Below are positions 25,126 through 34,551 of a stretch of 57,002 nucleotides of DNA, piece after piece. The translations under genes and the position numbers were made by a program. This DNA comes from Candidatus Nitrosopumilus sp. GTDB lineage: Archaea; Thermoproteota; Nitrososphaeria; Nitrososphaerales; Nitrosopumilaceae. Within the stretch, counting starts at the first letter, position 1, and every line of letters begins with the position of its first letter. The stretch spans positions 1 to 57,002 of the forward strand of contig JAEFCZ010000037.1 of NCBI GenBank assembly GCA_016125975.1. The letters are read 5' to 3'. The notes beneath the pieces are model-generated. The model was not told the origin of the DNA, did no database searches, and saw only the letters and a program-made list of their open reading frames with translations.

Positions 25126-25548
25126 ATGAAGCAAAAAACACAAACAAGAAACATCAAGATTTTGGTAGCAAAATTAGGTCTTGATGGACATGATAGAGGA
25201 GCACTTGTTTTGTGTCGTGCATTTAGAGATGCAGGAATGGAGGTAATCTATTCAGGGCTTTTTGCAACACCAGAGCGAGTTGCACAAATTGCAGAAGACG
25301 AAGACGTTGATGCAATTGCAATGAGTTTGCTTAATGGTGCTCATGGAACATTATTCCCAAGAGTAGTCAAAGCCCTCAAAAAGAAAAAGATCAACGATGT
25401 TCTAGTGGTTGGCGGAGGAGTAATTCCAGAAATTGACCACAAAGATTTGATCAAAGGAGGAGTAGACCATGTATTTGGACCAGGAACACCATTACCTACA
25501 ATTATTGATCATATCAATACTGGTGTAGGTAAATTAAGAAAAATATAA
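25126..25548 (+). CDS. mcmA2: Methylmalonyl-CoA mutase, cobalamin-binding (small) subunit
   Basis: A 140-residue B12-binding Rossmann-like domain with the base-off/His-on signature 'GLDGHDRGALVLCRAF' (DxHxxG), 'GGGVIPE' and 'GVDHVFGPGTPLPTI'. It pairs with the large subunit at 19556-21154. The gene stands alone on the opposite strand, separated from the rest of the mutase operon by the aminopeptidase and a membrane protein gene. Confidence 0.93.
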   Translation: MKQKTQTRNIKILVAKLGLDGHDRGALVLCRAFRDAGMEVIYSGLFATPERVAQIAEDEDVDAIAMSLLNGAHGTLFPRVVKALKKKKINDVLVVGGGVIPEIDHKDLIKGGVDHVFGPGTPLPTIIDHINTGVGKLRKI

Positions 25549-25558
25549 GAAAAAAGAA

Positions 25559-26557
25559 TTATTCTGTGGAATCAGGCCACATCATTTTACGCATTTCTTT
25601 ACCAACTTTTTCAATTTGGTGTTCGTCATATTGTTTCATGTATTTGTCAAATGCATCTTTGCCGTTTTTCTGATATTCAGAAATCCACTCGTTGTTGAAT
25701 GTACCATCTTGAATCATGGTTAGAACTTTTTTCATGTTCTCTTTGTTTGCAGTATCCATTACCATTGGTCCACGTGTCAAACCACCATATCTTGCAGTTT
25801 CACTTACACGTCTCCACATTCCATTGATACCATATCTTTGAATCATATCTACAATGAGTTTGAGCTCATGTAAGACTTCAAAGTATGCAATTTCTGGTTG
25901 ATATCCTGCTTCAACTAGAGTTTCAAATGCATTTGTCACCATAGAAGCTGCACCACCACAAAGGTCTGCTTGCTCACCAAACCAATCAGTTTCCACTTCT
26001 TCTTTAAAAGCAGTTTTGATTAATCCAGCTCTTGCACTTCCGATTGCTTTTGCAATTCCCAATGTTCTATCCCAAGCTTTTCCTGTAAAGTCTTGCTCAA
26101 CTGCAACAATAGCTGGAGTTCCAAAATTATCAAGATATGTCTCTCTTACTTTGGAGCCAGGTCCTTTTGGTGCAATCATGATTAAATCAACATTGTTTGG
26201 AGCTTCAATCCATTTCCAATAGATTGCAGCTGCATGAGAAAATGACAATGCTTTTCCTTCAGAAAGATTTGGTCCGATTTCATCTTTGTAAACTTGACCT
26301 TGAATCATATCTGGAATCAATATGTGAATAATGTCTGCTTGTTTTGTTGCATCTGCTACAGACATTACTTTGTGACCATCAGCTTCGGCTTTTTTCCAGC
26401 TGTTACCGCCTTCCTTAAGACCAATTATTACATTAAGACCAGAGTCTTTCATGTTGTTTGCTTGTGCATCACCTTGGATTCCATAACCAATCACAGCAAT
26501 GGTTTGATCTTTTATTGGATCAAGATTGATATCGGTATCTTTCCATGTTTGTGCCAT
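25559..26557 (-). CDS. ilvC: Ketol-acid reductoisomerase
   Basis: A 332-residue class I KARI. The NADPH-binding loop is 'GYGIQGDAQANNMKDSG'. 'MIAPKGPGSKVRE' and the metal-binding helices 'DWFGEQADLCGG' and 'YFEVLHELKLI' are present. It converts acetolactate to dihydroxyisovalerate in valine/leucine/isoleucine synthesis. It is the last gene of a minus-strand run that starts at 28201. Confidence 0.95.
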   Translation of the reverse strand: MAQTWKDTDINLDPIKDQTIAVIGYGIQGDAQANNMKDSGLNVIIGLKEGGNSWKKAEADGHKVMSVADATKQADIIHILIPDMIQGQVYKDEIGPNLSEGKALSFSHAAAIYWKWIEAPNNVDLIMIAPKGPGSKVRETYLDNFGTPAIVAVEQDFTGKAWDRTLGIAKAIGSARAGLIKTAFKEEVETDWFGEQADLCGGAASMVTNAFETLVEAGYQPEIAYFEVLHELKLIVDMIQRYGINGMWRRVSETARYGGLTRGPMVMDTANKENMKKVLTMIQDGTFNNEWISEYQKNGKDAFDKYMKQYDEHQIEKVGKEMRKMMWPDSTE

Positions 26558-26596
26558 GGTTTTGGCAGATTCTATTGCAAATATTAACTATGAAAC

Positions 26597-26716
26597 CTAG
26601 ATTTCGATGATTTTTTCACATGAACGGCATTTTACAGTTACCTTATCTCCAGGCAATCTGATGAATCTCTTGGAGCCACATTCAGGGCAAATTGGACAAG
26701 CGCGTACAGGTTCCAT
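26597..26716 (-). CDS. 39-residue zinc-ribbon microprotein
   Basis: Begins MEPVRACPICPECGSKRF and ends 'VKCRSCEKIIEI'. The CPEC...CRSC spacing is a two-knuckle zinc ribbon. The ATG overlaps the TAA of the NMNAT gene, so it is probably translationally coupled to it. Similar stand-alone ribbons in archaea are linked to transcription, translation or RNA work; the role here is unknown. Confidence 0.7.
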   Translation of the reverse strand: MEPVRACPICPECGSKRFIRLPGDKVTVKCRSCEKIIEI

Positions 26717-27246
26717 TAGTGTTCTGTAGGATTGGTATCAGATTTAGAAATTACGGATAGTCGATTTTTTGCATCAATCTTTGTTAGGAATTCATAAACT
26801 GCATTTGGAACAGAATCTTTCCAGTGTTCATCAGAAATAATCATGGAGCGGATTCTAGTTGCATTGTATTGATTTCTATCTAGAAATTCAGGTTTTACAA
26901 CCGTTATTCCAAAGTCAGCTAAAAGCATAGAGACATAATCATTTCCACTATACACTTTATCAAATTGAGGTAATGCTGATTGCAAATATGAACCCCATGT
27001 TGCAATGTTGAATTGATTTTCAATAGATATGACAAAACATTTTTTCAAATCCAAATTTGCTTCTTTTAGAGAATTGTGAATCATCTCAATTCTTTCACCA
27101 GCAGTAAAAGGATCTTTTTCTAAATAATTGAACTGAGCACTAGTTATAGCAATAATTACTTCATCACATTGGTCCAGAATTTGTTTAACTAATTCTAAAT
27201 GACCCAAATGAAAAGGCTGAAACCTTCCCAACATCAATCCTCGCAT
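26716..27246 (-). CDS. nadM: Nicotinamide-nucleotide adenylyltransferase (archaeal NMNAT)
   Basis: A 176-residue nucleotidyltransferase. 'GRFQPFHLGHLELVKQIL' holds the (H/T)xGH active site and 'NATRIRSMI' the ISxxxxR-like ATP site. It makes NAD from NMN and ATP. Its stop overlaps the start of the zinc-ribbon gene, and the SelB-like gene precedes it by 34 nt. NAD synthetase is elsewhere in the window (32357). Confidence 0.92.
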   Translation of the reverse strand: MRGLMLGRFQPFHLGHLELVKQILDQCDEVIIAITSAQFNYLEKDPFTAGERIEMIHNSLKEANLDLKKCFVISIENQFNIATWGSYLQSALPQFDKVYSGNDYVSMLLADFGITVVKPEFLDRNQYNATRIRSMIISDEHWKDSVPNAVYEFLTKIDAKNRLSVISKSDTNPTEH

Positions 27247-27280
27247 AATGAATTAACAGTTTTGATTTTATTAAATTAGA

Positions 27281-28201
27281 CTATTTGATTTGGCCGCTAC
27301 CCAGTATTCTGATTGTAGGAGATTCAGGTTTCAAAATTATTGCAATTTGCCCAGATTTGCATACAACTGGTTTTTCAAATGTGAGTTTAAGTGGAGATAT
27401 CGAAGTAAATTTTGCTGCCTTGATTTGTAGTCCTATGTTAACCAAACAGCCTTGGTTTTCTGCAATCTCACTTTTGTAAAAAGGACTTTTCTGAAAATCA
27501 ATTTCAATTTCGGTTTTAATATCTACAACGCCTTCTTTAGAGATAATATCTCCGCGTCCAACTTCATCAGGCTTTGCACCTTTTACTGCCAAACCTACTC
27601 TTGCAGGACATAGGGATTCCTCAACAGGATCATCATGCATTTGAATTGATTTTATGAGTATATCAATTCCAGCAGGATAGAGTTTTAGATTATCATATTG
27701 TTTTACTTTGCCATTTGTGACTTTACCCAAAATTACAGTTCCAACACCCTTTACATCAAAACAATGGTCTATGACCATTTCAGAAACACCATCAGTGGAA
27801 ATAGGTTCAAGTTTATCCATCTCTTCTTTAATTTTATCCTGATCAACTTTGACATATTTTTCAACAACAGTGCCTTTGATCATTGCATCTAGTTTCGATT
27901 CATCAACTTCAAACGTGTGAGATAAGATTCCTTTATCTTTTTTTAAGGAATCAAGTGCAATGATTTGCTCCCCTGTGAATTTATCTAATTTATCAACATG
28001 AAATATTACGTATTCTGCAAGATTAATTGCCTGAAACAAAGGTTGTATTTTATCAGGGAATCCACTTGGTGCAACCCATGTTTTGATTATGTCAGATTCT
28101 TTTCTATCATAAAGGGTTAGATCAGTTTCGGTTCCTTTTTTTCCAAATTCAGATGCAATGTCTTGTTTGCCCAAAACTACAAAATTAATTGATTTTACCA
28201 C
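27281..28201 (-). CDS. SelB-like elongation factor homologue with a degenerate GTPase domain
   Basis: A 306-residue protein with EF-Tu-like domains: domain II is seen in 'GVGTVILGKVTNGKVKQYDNLKLYP' and a domain III-like barrel in the last third. The N-terminal GTPase region has lost the P-loop (GKQDIASEFGKKGTETD) and other G motifs. This matches the archaeal SelB-like family (aSelBL), found in archaea without selenocysteine and described as lacking GTPase motifs. Its role is unknown; a tRNA- or translation-linked function is plausible, with metG nearby. Confidence 0.75.
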   Translation of the reverse strand: MVKSINFVVLGKQDIASEFGKKGTETDLTLYDRKESDIIKTWVAPSGFPDKIQPLFQAINLAEYVIFHVDKLDKFTGEQIIALDSLKKDKGILSHTFEVDESKLDAMIKGTVVEKYVKVDQDKIKEEMDKLEPISTDGVSEMVIDHCFDVKGVGTVILGKVTNGKVKQYDNLKLYPAGIDILIKSIQMHDDPVEESLCPARVGLAVKGAKPDEVGRGDIISKEGVVDIKTEIEIDFQKSPFYKSEIAENQGCLVNIGLQIKAAKFTSISPLKLTFEKPVVCKSGQIAIILKPESPTIRILGSGQIK

Positions 28202-28245
28202 AATGAAATTTTAGAATTAGGCACTAAAAACTATACGAAATGTTC

Positions 28246-28998
28246 CTATGGAAATGTATTCAGAACAACAGCATAACTTGCAAATCTATGGTTTTTTGGT
28301 TTGACTAGTTTCTGGTGATATTTTTTGATAGGTTTTCCAATTGCTCCATTAAGACCCAAAGGTCCCAAAACATACTTTTTGTCATCAGCCCAACTTAGAA
28401 CATCATCAGAAGGCGCATAGTGATTTAGGATTTTTTTATTGACAACAGTTTGAAGGGGTTTGGCAAATTTTTTTGAAGATGGAACATCTTCAGTTATTGA
28501 TGCTCCAAAGAAATAAACCCCCTCTAGAATTCCAGAATTTTTTTTCTTTTTTGCAAGATATTCTATTGTACTAAGAATTACTTGAGAACCTAAAGAATGC
28601 CCCATTAAGCGTATCTTTGTTTTTGGGCTAGATTCTTTAAAATCTTCAATGAATTTCCCTAGATTTCGCCCATTCTTTTTTGCAATACTTTGTCCCACAG
28701 CCAAAGCATGTTTTGCATGTTTGATTAAATGGGCACCAGTAGTGTTAGAGTCATAGCTAAATCCAATTACTGGGTGAGAGTATCCTAATTTGCGTAATCT
28801 GTTACGTGCCAAAACTGCTTTTGCAATAGCACCAACATTATCATTTCTCAAGCCATGAATCATAATGGTTAATTCTTTAGAGTCAATTAATTTTTGAAAA
28901 TCTTTTTTTGGATAAAGATAATAGTTATTTTTCTTTAGAGTTTTACCAGTTTTCAGATCATAGTATCCTCGAGTTGAAATTCTGGGAATAGGTTTCAT
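28246..28998 (-). CDS. Alpha/beta-hydrolase fold protein (lipase/esterase-like)
   Basis: About 250 residues. The nucleophile elbow is 'LMGHSLGSQ'. The oxyanion region is 'LTIMIHGLRNDN', 'HYAPSDDVLSW' probably carries the acid, and a late His-rich segment (PKNHRFASYA) gives the catalytic His. The ATG at 28998, just after the metG stop, is preferred over 29082, which lies inside metG. No signal peptide, so an intracellular hydrolase; substrate unknown. Probably the distal gene of the metG transcript. Confidence 0.75.
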   Translation of the reverse strand: MKPIPRISTRGYYDLKTGKTLKKNNYYLYPKKDFQKLIDSKELTIMIHGLRNDNVGAIAKAVLARNRLRKLGYSHPVIGFSYDSNTTGAHLIKHAKHALAVGQSIAKKNGRNLGKFIEDFKESSPKTKIRLMGHSLGSQVILSTIEYLAKKKKNSGILEGVYFFGASITEDVPSSKKFAKPLQTVVNKKILNHYAPSDDVLSWADDKKYVLGPLGLNGAIGKPIKKYHQKLVKPKNHRFASYAVVLNTFP

Positions 28999-28999
28999 T

Positions 29000-30655
29000 T
29001 TATTCTGAAGGTCCCAATTGTTTTTTGTATTTTTCAATGTCTGCAGGTTCAACTCTGGCAAATAATGGAGATGCATCACCAAGGGTATGACCTGAAGATA
29101 CTCCTAAAACAGACATGTCATTCCAGTTTTGTTCATTAATTTTACCATCTAGTGCAAGTTGAGTCCAAATGTTCTGGGCAGATTTTGGAATAAATGAAAA
29201 TGATGCGATTGCCAAGCTTCTAACTGCATTAACTGCAAGATAGACACAACTTACAGTGCCTGGTCCTTTCTTCCAAGGTTCTTTGTGCTGAAAATATTGG
29301 TTAAAGTAAGAGGAAAACTCCATAATTTTCTTTAATGCCCTATCAAGATGGTTTTGTTCCATTAGAGCGCCAACTTCAGATGCAAGAGATTTGATTTTTT
29401 GTTCTGCTTCAGAATCTTTTTCATCAAAATCTTCAGGGTCAGGGATTTTTCCATCAAATGCTTTTTTTGTAAAGCCTAATGCACGATTAACAAAGTTTCC
29501 AAGGTTACCAATTAGTTCTGAATTAATTCTAGTTGTAAAATCATCCCAATCAAAGTTCAAGTCATCTTGAGAGTATGGGTTGATGGACACAAGATAGAAT
29601 CTTAGATAATCTGCAGGATAGTATTCTAAGAACTCTTTGAGGCCGATATACCAATTTCTGCTCTTTGAGATTTTTTTTGCTTGAAGTGTTAGATGCCCTC
29701 TTGTTGGGATGTAATCAGGTAGTTTGTATTCACTTTCAATACCTAATCTCATTGCAGGCAAGAACAGGTAATGATGATACACAATGTCCTTTCCAATGAA
29801 ATGATAAATGTCAGCAGAGTTCCAAAATTCTTTTCCATCAATGCCTTTGTCGTTTAAGAATTTTAGAGCAGTTGAGATGTATGCTAAATGGTTATCAAAC
29901 CAGCCATAGAATACCTTATCTTTTGCACCATCAAGTGGGACAGGAACACCCCAAGTAATGTCTCTAGTAATATCCCAATCAATTAAACCAGATTTTATCC
30001 AGTTTTGCACATATTTTTTTACATCTTTTTGCAGATGTTCATTTTCATCTAGCCATTTTGAGAGAGGTTCCCCAAAATTTTTGAGTTTAAAGAAATAATG
30101 AGTTGTTTTTTCTTTTGTTGGAGGTTGACCGCATAAGGAACATTTTGGATCAGTAATTTCTTCAGGAACTCTACCGCAACTCTCACAAAGATCAGAATAT
30201 TGGTCTTCAGCTTTACAGTATGGACAAATACCTTTGACATATCTGTCAGGTAGAAATTTTTTGTCATTGTTACAATAGAACTGAATTATCTCTTGTTCGT
30301 ATATGTGACCTGCGTCATTGAGTTTTTTGAAAACATCTTGAACAAATTCAATATTTTCTGAAGAACTAGTCTTGTAAAAGTAATCAAAATCAATGTCAAA
30401 TGAGCTAAAATCATCATAATCACGCTTATTCCAATGAGCAACATATTCTGCAGGAGTCTTTCCTTCTTTTTCAGATTGAATCAAAATAGGAGTTCCAAAA
30501 TCATCAGAAGCACATACGTAATAGGCCTCAACTCCATTTTGTTTTAGAAATCGAGTTGTTACATCTGCAGGTAGATAAGTAGATGCAACATGACCTAAGT
30601 GGATCTCACCATTTGCATAAGGTAATGCACTAGTAATGATAGCTTTTTTGTTCAT
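29000..30655 (-). CDS. metG: Methionyl-tRNA synthetase
   Basis: A 551-residue class I synthetase with HIGH-like 'GEIHLGHVAS', KMSKS-like 'KISKSRNW' and two zinc knuckles ('CPYCKAEDQYSDLCESCG' and 'CSLCG'). The helical anticodon-binding domain follows. The C-terminal tRNA-binding (EMAP-like) domain of some MetRS is absent, as in many archaea. No irregularities. Confidence 0.95.
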   Translation of the reverse strand: MNKKAIITSALPYANGEIHLGHVASTYLPADVTTRFLKQNGVEAYYVCASDDFGTPILIQSEKEGKTPAEYVAHWNKRDYDDFSSFDIDFDYFYKTSSSENIEFVQDVFKKLNDAGHIYEQEIIQFYCNNDKKFLPDRYVKGICPYCKAEDQYSDLCESCGRVPEEITDPKCSLCGQPPTKEKTTHYFFKLKNFGEPLSKWLDENEHLQKDVKKYVQNWIKSGLIDWDITRDITWGVPVPLDGAKDKVFYGWFDNHLAYISTALKFLNDKGIDGKEFWNSADIYHFIGKDIVYHHYLFLPAMRLGIESEYKLPDYIPTRGHLTLQAKKISKSRNWYIGLKEFLEYYPADYLRFYLVSINPYSQDDLNFDWDDFTTRINSELIGNLGNFVNRALGFTKKAFDGKIPDPEDFDEKDSEAEQKIKSLASEVGALMEQNHLDRALKKIMEFSSYFNQYFQHKEPWKKGPGTVSCVYLAVNAVRSLAIASFSFIPKSAQNIWTQLALDGKINEQNWNDMSVLGVSSGHTLGDASPLFARVEPADIEKYKKQLGPSE

Positions 30656-30692
30656 CAGATATTGTCAAAAGCAGTATTAGGGTTAAGAAGTT

Positions 30693-31934
30693 TTACCAGC
30701 TGTTTGCATATTTTACTTGGGCAGGAGTAAGTTTGTCAATTTTTACATCCATTGCCTTTAGTGCATCAACTGCTACTTGAGTATCAATCTCTTGAGGAAC
30801 ATTGATAATTTTGTTTTCCATCTTTTTGTGATTTTTGAGAATATACATTACAGATAGAATTTGGTTTGAAAATGATTGTGCCATTACTTCTGGAGGATGT
30901 CCTTCTGCTGCAACCAAGTTTGCAAGACGTCCCTGTCCAATTAGATATACCTTCTTTCCGTTTTTGAGCACACATTCATCAAGGGCAGGTCTTACTTCTT
31001 TAACAGATTTTGATTTCTTTAGTAAAAATTCACTGTCAATTTCAACATCAAAGTGACCAACATTTCCCATGATTGCGCCATCTTTCATCTTTAGAATGTG
31101 TTCTTTTCTAATTACACTAGTCATTCCAGTACATGTGATAAAGATGTCACCCAACTTTGCAGCTTGTGACATTGGCATTACTTCAAAGCCATCCATATGA
31201 GCTTCAAGAGCTTTTACAGGATCAATTTCAGTTACAATTACTTTGGAACCCATTCCATGACATCGTGATGCAACACCACGTCCAACCCAACCATAACCTA
31301 CAACTACAACACGTTTTGATGCCATAAGCAAGTTCATGGCACGAAGATATCCATCAATTGTACTTTGACCAGTTCCATATCGATTATCAAACATGTGTTT
31401 TGTGTATGCTTCATTTACCAAGATTACAGGGTATCGTAATTTTCCTTGATTTTCAACTGCTCTGATTCTAGTTACACCAGCAGTAGTTTCTTCAGTTGCT
31501 CCAAGAATATTCATGTTCTTAAATCGTTTATCAAAATGAGCCTTGATGTTCATGTCTGCTCCATCATCAGTAAGAATTGTTGGTTTATGTTTTAGAACTT
31601 GATCAATACACCAATCATATTCTTTTACAGATTGACCATGCCATGAATATACATGAATTCCTTGAGATGCCAAAAATGCTGCAATGTTATCTTGGGTTGT
31701 TAGTGGGTTTCCACCACAGCATGCTACATTTGCACCAAGTTCTTTTGCACCCATTAGTAATACAGAAGTCTCTTTAGTAACATGAAGACAAAAGCCAAGG
31801 GTGATTCCTTTGAGAGGTTTTGATTTTTTTAGTCGATTAATTGTATTATCTAAAATTTGCATATGTGATCTTGCCCATTCATAAGATAGTTTTCCTTCTT
31901 TGATCAGTTTTGAGCTAGACTTTACTTTGCTCAC
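30693..31934 (-). CDS. ahcY: S-adenosyl-L-homocysteine hydrolase
   Basis: A 413-residue NAD-dependent enzyme, the usual archaeal length. 'GYGWVGRGVASRCHGMG' is the NAD-binding loop. 'EETTAGVTR', 'NEAYTKHMFDNRYGTGQS' and 'GNVGHFDVEID' are conserved substrate and NAD segments. It hydrolyses AdoHcy to adenosine and homocysteine, clearing the product of methyltransferases. Single gene with its own promoter region. Confidence 0.96.
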   Translation of the reverse strand: MSKVKSSSKLIKEGKLSYEWARSHMQILDNTINRLKKSKPLKGITLGFCLHVTKETSVLLMGAKELGANVACCGGNPLTTQDNIAAFLASQGIHVYSWHGQSVKEYDWCIDQVLKHKPTILTDDGADMNIKAHFDKRFKNMNILGATEETTAGVTRIRAVENQGKLRYPVILVNEAYTKHMFDNRYGTGQSTIDGYLRAMNLLMASKRVVVVGYGWVGRGVASRCHGMGSKVIVTEIDPVKALEAHMDGFEVMPMSQAAKLGDIFITCTGMTSVIRKEHILKMKDGAIMGNVGHFDVEIDSEFLLKKSKSVKEVRPALDECVLKNGKKVYLIGQGRLANLVAAEGHPPEVMAQSFSNQILSVMYILKNHKKMENKIINVPQEIDTQVAVDALKAMDVKIDKLTPAQVKYANSW

Positions 31935-32007
31935 AAAGAACCCCTCGTTCTCAGATATAAAATCCTATCATGCGAATGTAAATAAATGACAAAATTAACA
32001 AAAAACC

Positions 32008-32310
32008 ATGGCTTGGAAGAAAATTGCAGAGAAAGGAGACATTGATGCAGGAAAAGGTAAAGCCTTTGAAGTTGATGGAAAAAAAATTGCAGTTTTTAAT
32101 CAAGACGGATTTCATGCAATAGATGATCTATGTGTACATCAAGATGGTTCAATTGCACCAGGCAAACTTGATGGAGACATAGTAGAATGTCCACTACATT
32201 TTTGGCATTATAACATCAAAACAGGAGAGTTGACGGATTATCTCAAAGAGGTGAAATTGGAAACATATCCTGCTGAAGCAAGAGATGACGGCATTTACGT
32301 AGATGTTTAG
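32008..32310 (+). CDS. Rieske-type [2Fe-2S] ferredoxin
   Basis: A 100-residue soluble Rieske domain with cluster ligands in 'CVHQDGS' and 'CPLHFWHYNIKTG' (Cys-x-His ... Cys-x-x-His). It resembles the small ferredoxins that feed electrons to oxygenases or nitrite-reductase-type enzymes; the partner is unknown. It has no membrane helix or Tat signal, so it is not a bc1 subunit. Confidence 0.9.
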   Translation: MAWKKIAEKGDIDAGKGKAFEVDGKKIAVFNQDGFHAIDDLCVHQDGSIAPGKLDGDIVECPLHFWHYNIKTGELTDYLKEVKLETYPAEARDDGIYVDV

Positions 32311-32356
32311 AAATTTTTAGGCACAATTTTTATTCTCAGTTTTTACAAATCATTTA

Positions 32357-33148
32357 TTGAATCAAGAAATTATTGATGAGATAAAAAATCAAGATTATTC
32401 TTCCATTACCAATACAATTGGAAATTTTCTAAAAGAACAAATGGAAAAAAATCATTCTGAAGGTCTCATATTAGGATTAAGTGGAGGGATAGATTCTGCA
32501 GTTTTAGCATATATTTGCAAAAGGGAATTTCCAGACAAAACAATAACAATTGTTATGCCAGATACTGCAATCACACCAAAAACAGAAACAGAAGATGCAC
32601 TAAAGATGGTATCACTAACAGGAATTCAATACAAGCTAATTGACATCAATCCAATAGTCAACGAGTACTCTATGTACTTGGAACCAAATGAAAGAGCAAA
32701 GGGGAATCTTCGGGCCAGAGTTAGAACAAACATTTTGTATTATTATGCCAATGCCAAAAATTACCTAGTGTTAGGATCAAGTGACAAAAGTGAATATCTG
32801 ATTGGGTATTTTACAAAATTTGGAGACGGTGCATCAGACATCACACCAATTGTATCATTGTATAAACTTCAAGTAAGAGAGATTGCAAAATACTTGGGCG
32901 TTCCAGAAAATGTGATTTTAAAAAAGAGTAGTCCTCATTTGTGGAAAGACCATGAAGCAGAAAATGAACTTGGAATATCCTATGAAGAAGTAGATTCTAT
33001 TCTCTATTGTCTATTTGAAAAAAAACTCTCAGTCGAAGAAACACAAAAACTAACAGAGATTGAGATATCCACAATAGAGAAAATTCAAGAATTAAACAAA
33101 AACAGTGAACATAAAAGATTGCCAGCACAAAAGCCAAATAGAGAATAG
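32357..33148 (+). CDS. nadE: NH3-dependent NAD synthetase
   Basis: A 263-residue N-type ATP pyrophosphatase with P-loop 'GLSGGIDSAV', 'GSSDKSEYLIGYFTKFGDGASD' and 'KKSSPHLW'. It amidates deamido-NAD with ammonia, which is natural for an ammonia oxidiser. No glutaminase domain is present. Starts at TTG 32357; ends 2 nt before cysS, so the two are co-transcribed. Confidence 0.93.
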   Translation: MNQEIIDEIKNQDYSSITNTIGNFLKEQMEKNHSEGLILGLSGGIDSAVLAYICKREFPDKTITIVMPDTAITPKTETEDALKMVSLTGIQYKLIDINPIVNEYSMYLEPNERAKGNLRARVRTNILYYYANAKNYLVLGSSDKSEYLIGYFTKFGDGASDITPIVSLYKLQVREIAKYLGVPENVILKKSSPHLWKDHEAENELGISYEEVDSILYCLFEKKLSVEETQKLTEIEISTIEKIQELNKNSEHKRLPAQKPNRE

Positions 33149-33150
33149 AG

Positions 33151-34539
33151 ATGAAACTACAAGATACACTATCAAATGCTGAGCAAGAATTAGACGTATC
33201 AAAAAAAGTGAAAATTTACCTATGTGGAGTTACAGTATATGATGAATCCCATATTGGGCATGCAAGGACAATTATAGTCTTTGATGTACTTAGAAAATAT
33301 CTAGAAGACAAAGGGATAGAGATAGAATTTATTCAGAATTTTACTGATGTTGATGATAAAATAATCAACAGAGCCCAGACAGAAAGCACCACTGCTGAAG
33401 CAATTAGTACAAAATACATTGAAAATTACTTTAAAGATTTTGATGGACTAAATGTCAAACACGCAACAAACTATCCAAAAGCAACAGAACATATCGATGA
33501 CATCATCAAGTTTATTGAGAAACTAATTGAAAAAGAAATTGCATACGTATCAAAAAACGGAGTGTATTTTGCAGTATCAAAATTTCCAGAATATGGAAAA
33601 TTGTCAAAAAAGAAGATTGATGAATTAGAATCAGGGGCAAGAATTGAAGTTGATGAAGCAAAAATTAATCCTCTAGACTTTGCAGTATGGAAGTTCTCCG
33701 ATGTCGAACCTGTTTGGGATAGTCCATGGGGGAAAGGAAGACCTGGTTGGCACATTGAATGTTCAGCAATGAGTACAAAGTATCTAGGAGAAAATTTTGA
33801 TATTCATGGTGGAGGAAGAGACCTGATATTTCCACATCATGAAAATGAGATTGCTCAATCTGAGTCATTTACAGGCAATCAATTTGCAAAGATCTGGATG
33901 CATGTAGGAATGGTTACCATTGATGGTGAAAAGATGTCAAAATCTATCGGGAACATAAAATCAATTAAGCATGTTTTAGAAAATTGGGGACCAAACATCA
34001 TCAGATTATTCTGTTTGTCAGGACATTATTCAAAACCAATTGACTATTCTGAAGAATTACTAAAAGAGAATCTAACTAAATGGAGACAAGCTGAAACTTG
34101 CTACTATGAGTTAATTCATGCAAATAATGAAAATAGTGAAAATATAGGCTCCACCATACAAAAACTAGCCTCAGAATTTGATAAAGCACTTGAAGGGGAC
34201 TTTAACACTCATCTTGCATTATCTGCATTTTTCCAACTAGTTAAAGAGGCAAACAGATTAGCTGCCGAAGAAAAGTTAGGAAAAGAAGATGCTGAAACTA
34301 TCAAATCTGAATTTCAAAGAATGTTGAAAGTTTTGGGACTAGATATTCCCGAGATGACTCAAGACATGAAACAAGAAATTGATACCATGATTGAAAACAG
34401 AGAGAAACTCAGACAAGAAAAACAATTCCAAGAAGCAGATCAAATTCGTGACAAACTCAATGAGATGAATATTGAATTAATTGATCACAAAGGAAAAACA
34501 ATCTGGATGAAAAAAGAAAACATCAAATCTGAAAAATAA
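33151..34539 (+). CDS. cysS: Cysteinyl-tRNA synthetase
   Basis: A 462-residue class I synthetase. HIGH motif 'HIGHART', KMSKS motif 'KMSKSIGNI', and zinc ligands in 'YLCGVTVYDE', 'WHIECSAMS' and 'HHENEIAQSE'. The C-terminal anticodon-recognition helices (QEADQIRDKLNEMNIELID) are complete. Overlaps nothing and follows nadE by 2 nt. Confidence 0.95.
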   Translation: MKLQDTLSNAEQELDVSKKVKIYLCGVTVYDESHIGHARTIIVFDVLRKYLEDKGIEIEFIQNFTDVDDKIINRAQTESTTAEAISTKYIENYFKDFDGLNVKHATNYPKATEHIDDIIKFIEKLIEKEIAYVSKNGVYFAVSKFPEYGKLSKKKIDELESGARIEVDEAKINPLDFAVWKFSDVEPVWDSPWGKGRPGWHIECSAMSTKYLGENFDIHGGGRDLIFPHHENEIAQSESFTGNQFAKIWMHVGMVTIDGEKMSKSIGNIKSIKHVLENWGPNIIRLFCLSGHYSKPIDYSEELLKENLTKWRQAETCYYELIHANNENSENIGSTIQKLASEFDKALEGDFNTHLALSAFFQLVKEANRLAAEEKLGKEDAETIKSEFQRMLKVLGLDIPEMTQDMKQEIDTMIENREKLRQEKQFQEADQIRDKLNEMNIELIDHKGKTIWMKKENIKSEK

Positions 34540-34551
34540 AAAGGAAAAGAA

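Noticed and set aside
27140-27152. GAGCACTAGTTAT, a match to the TTASCACTAG core
   Set aside because: It lies inside the nadM coding region far from a promoter and is single; likewise isolated matches at about 30628, 48610 and 50642 were treated as chance.
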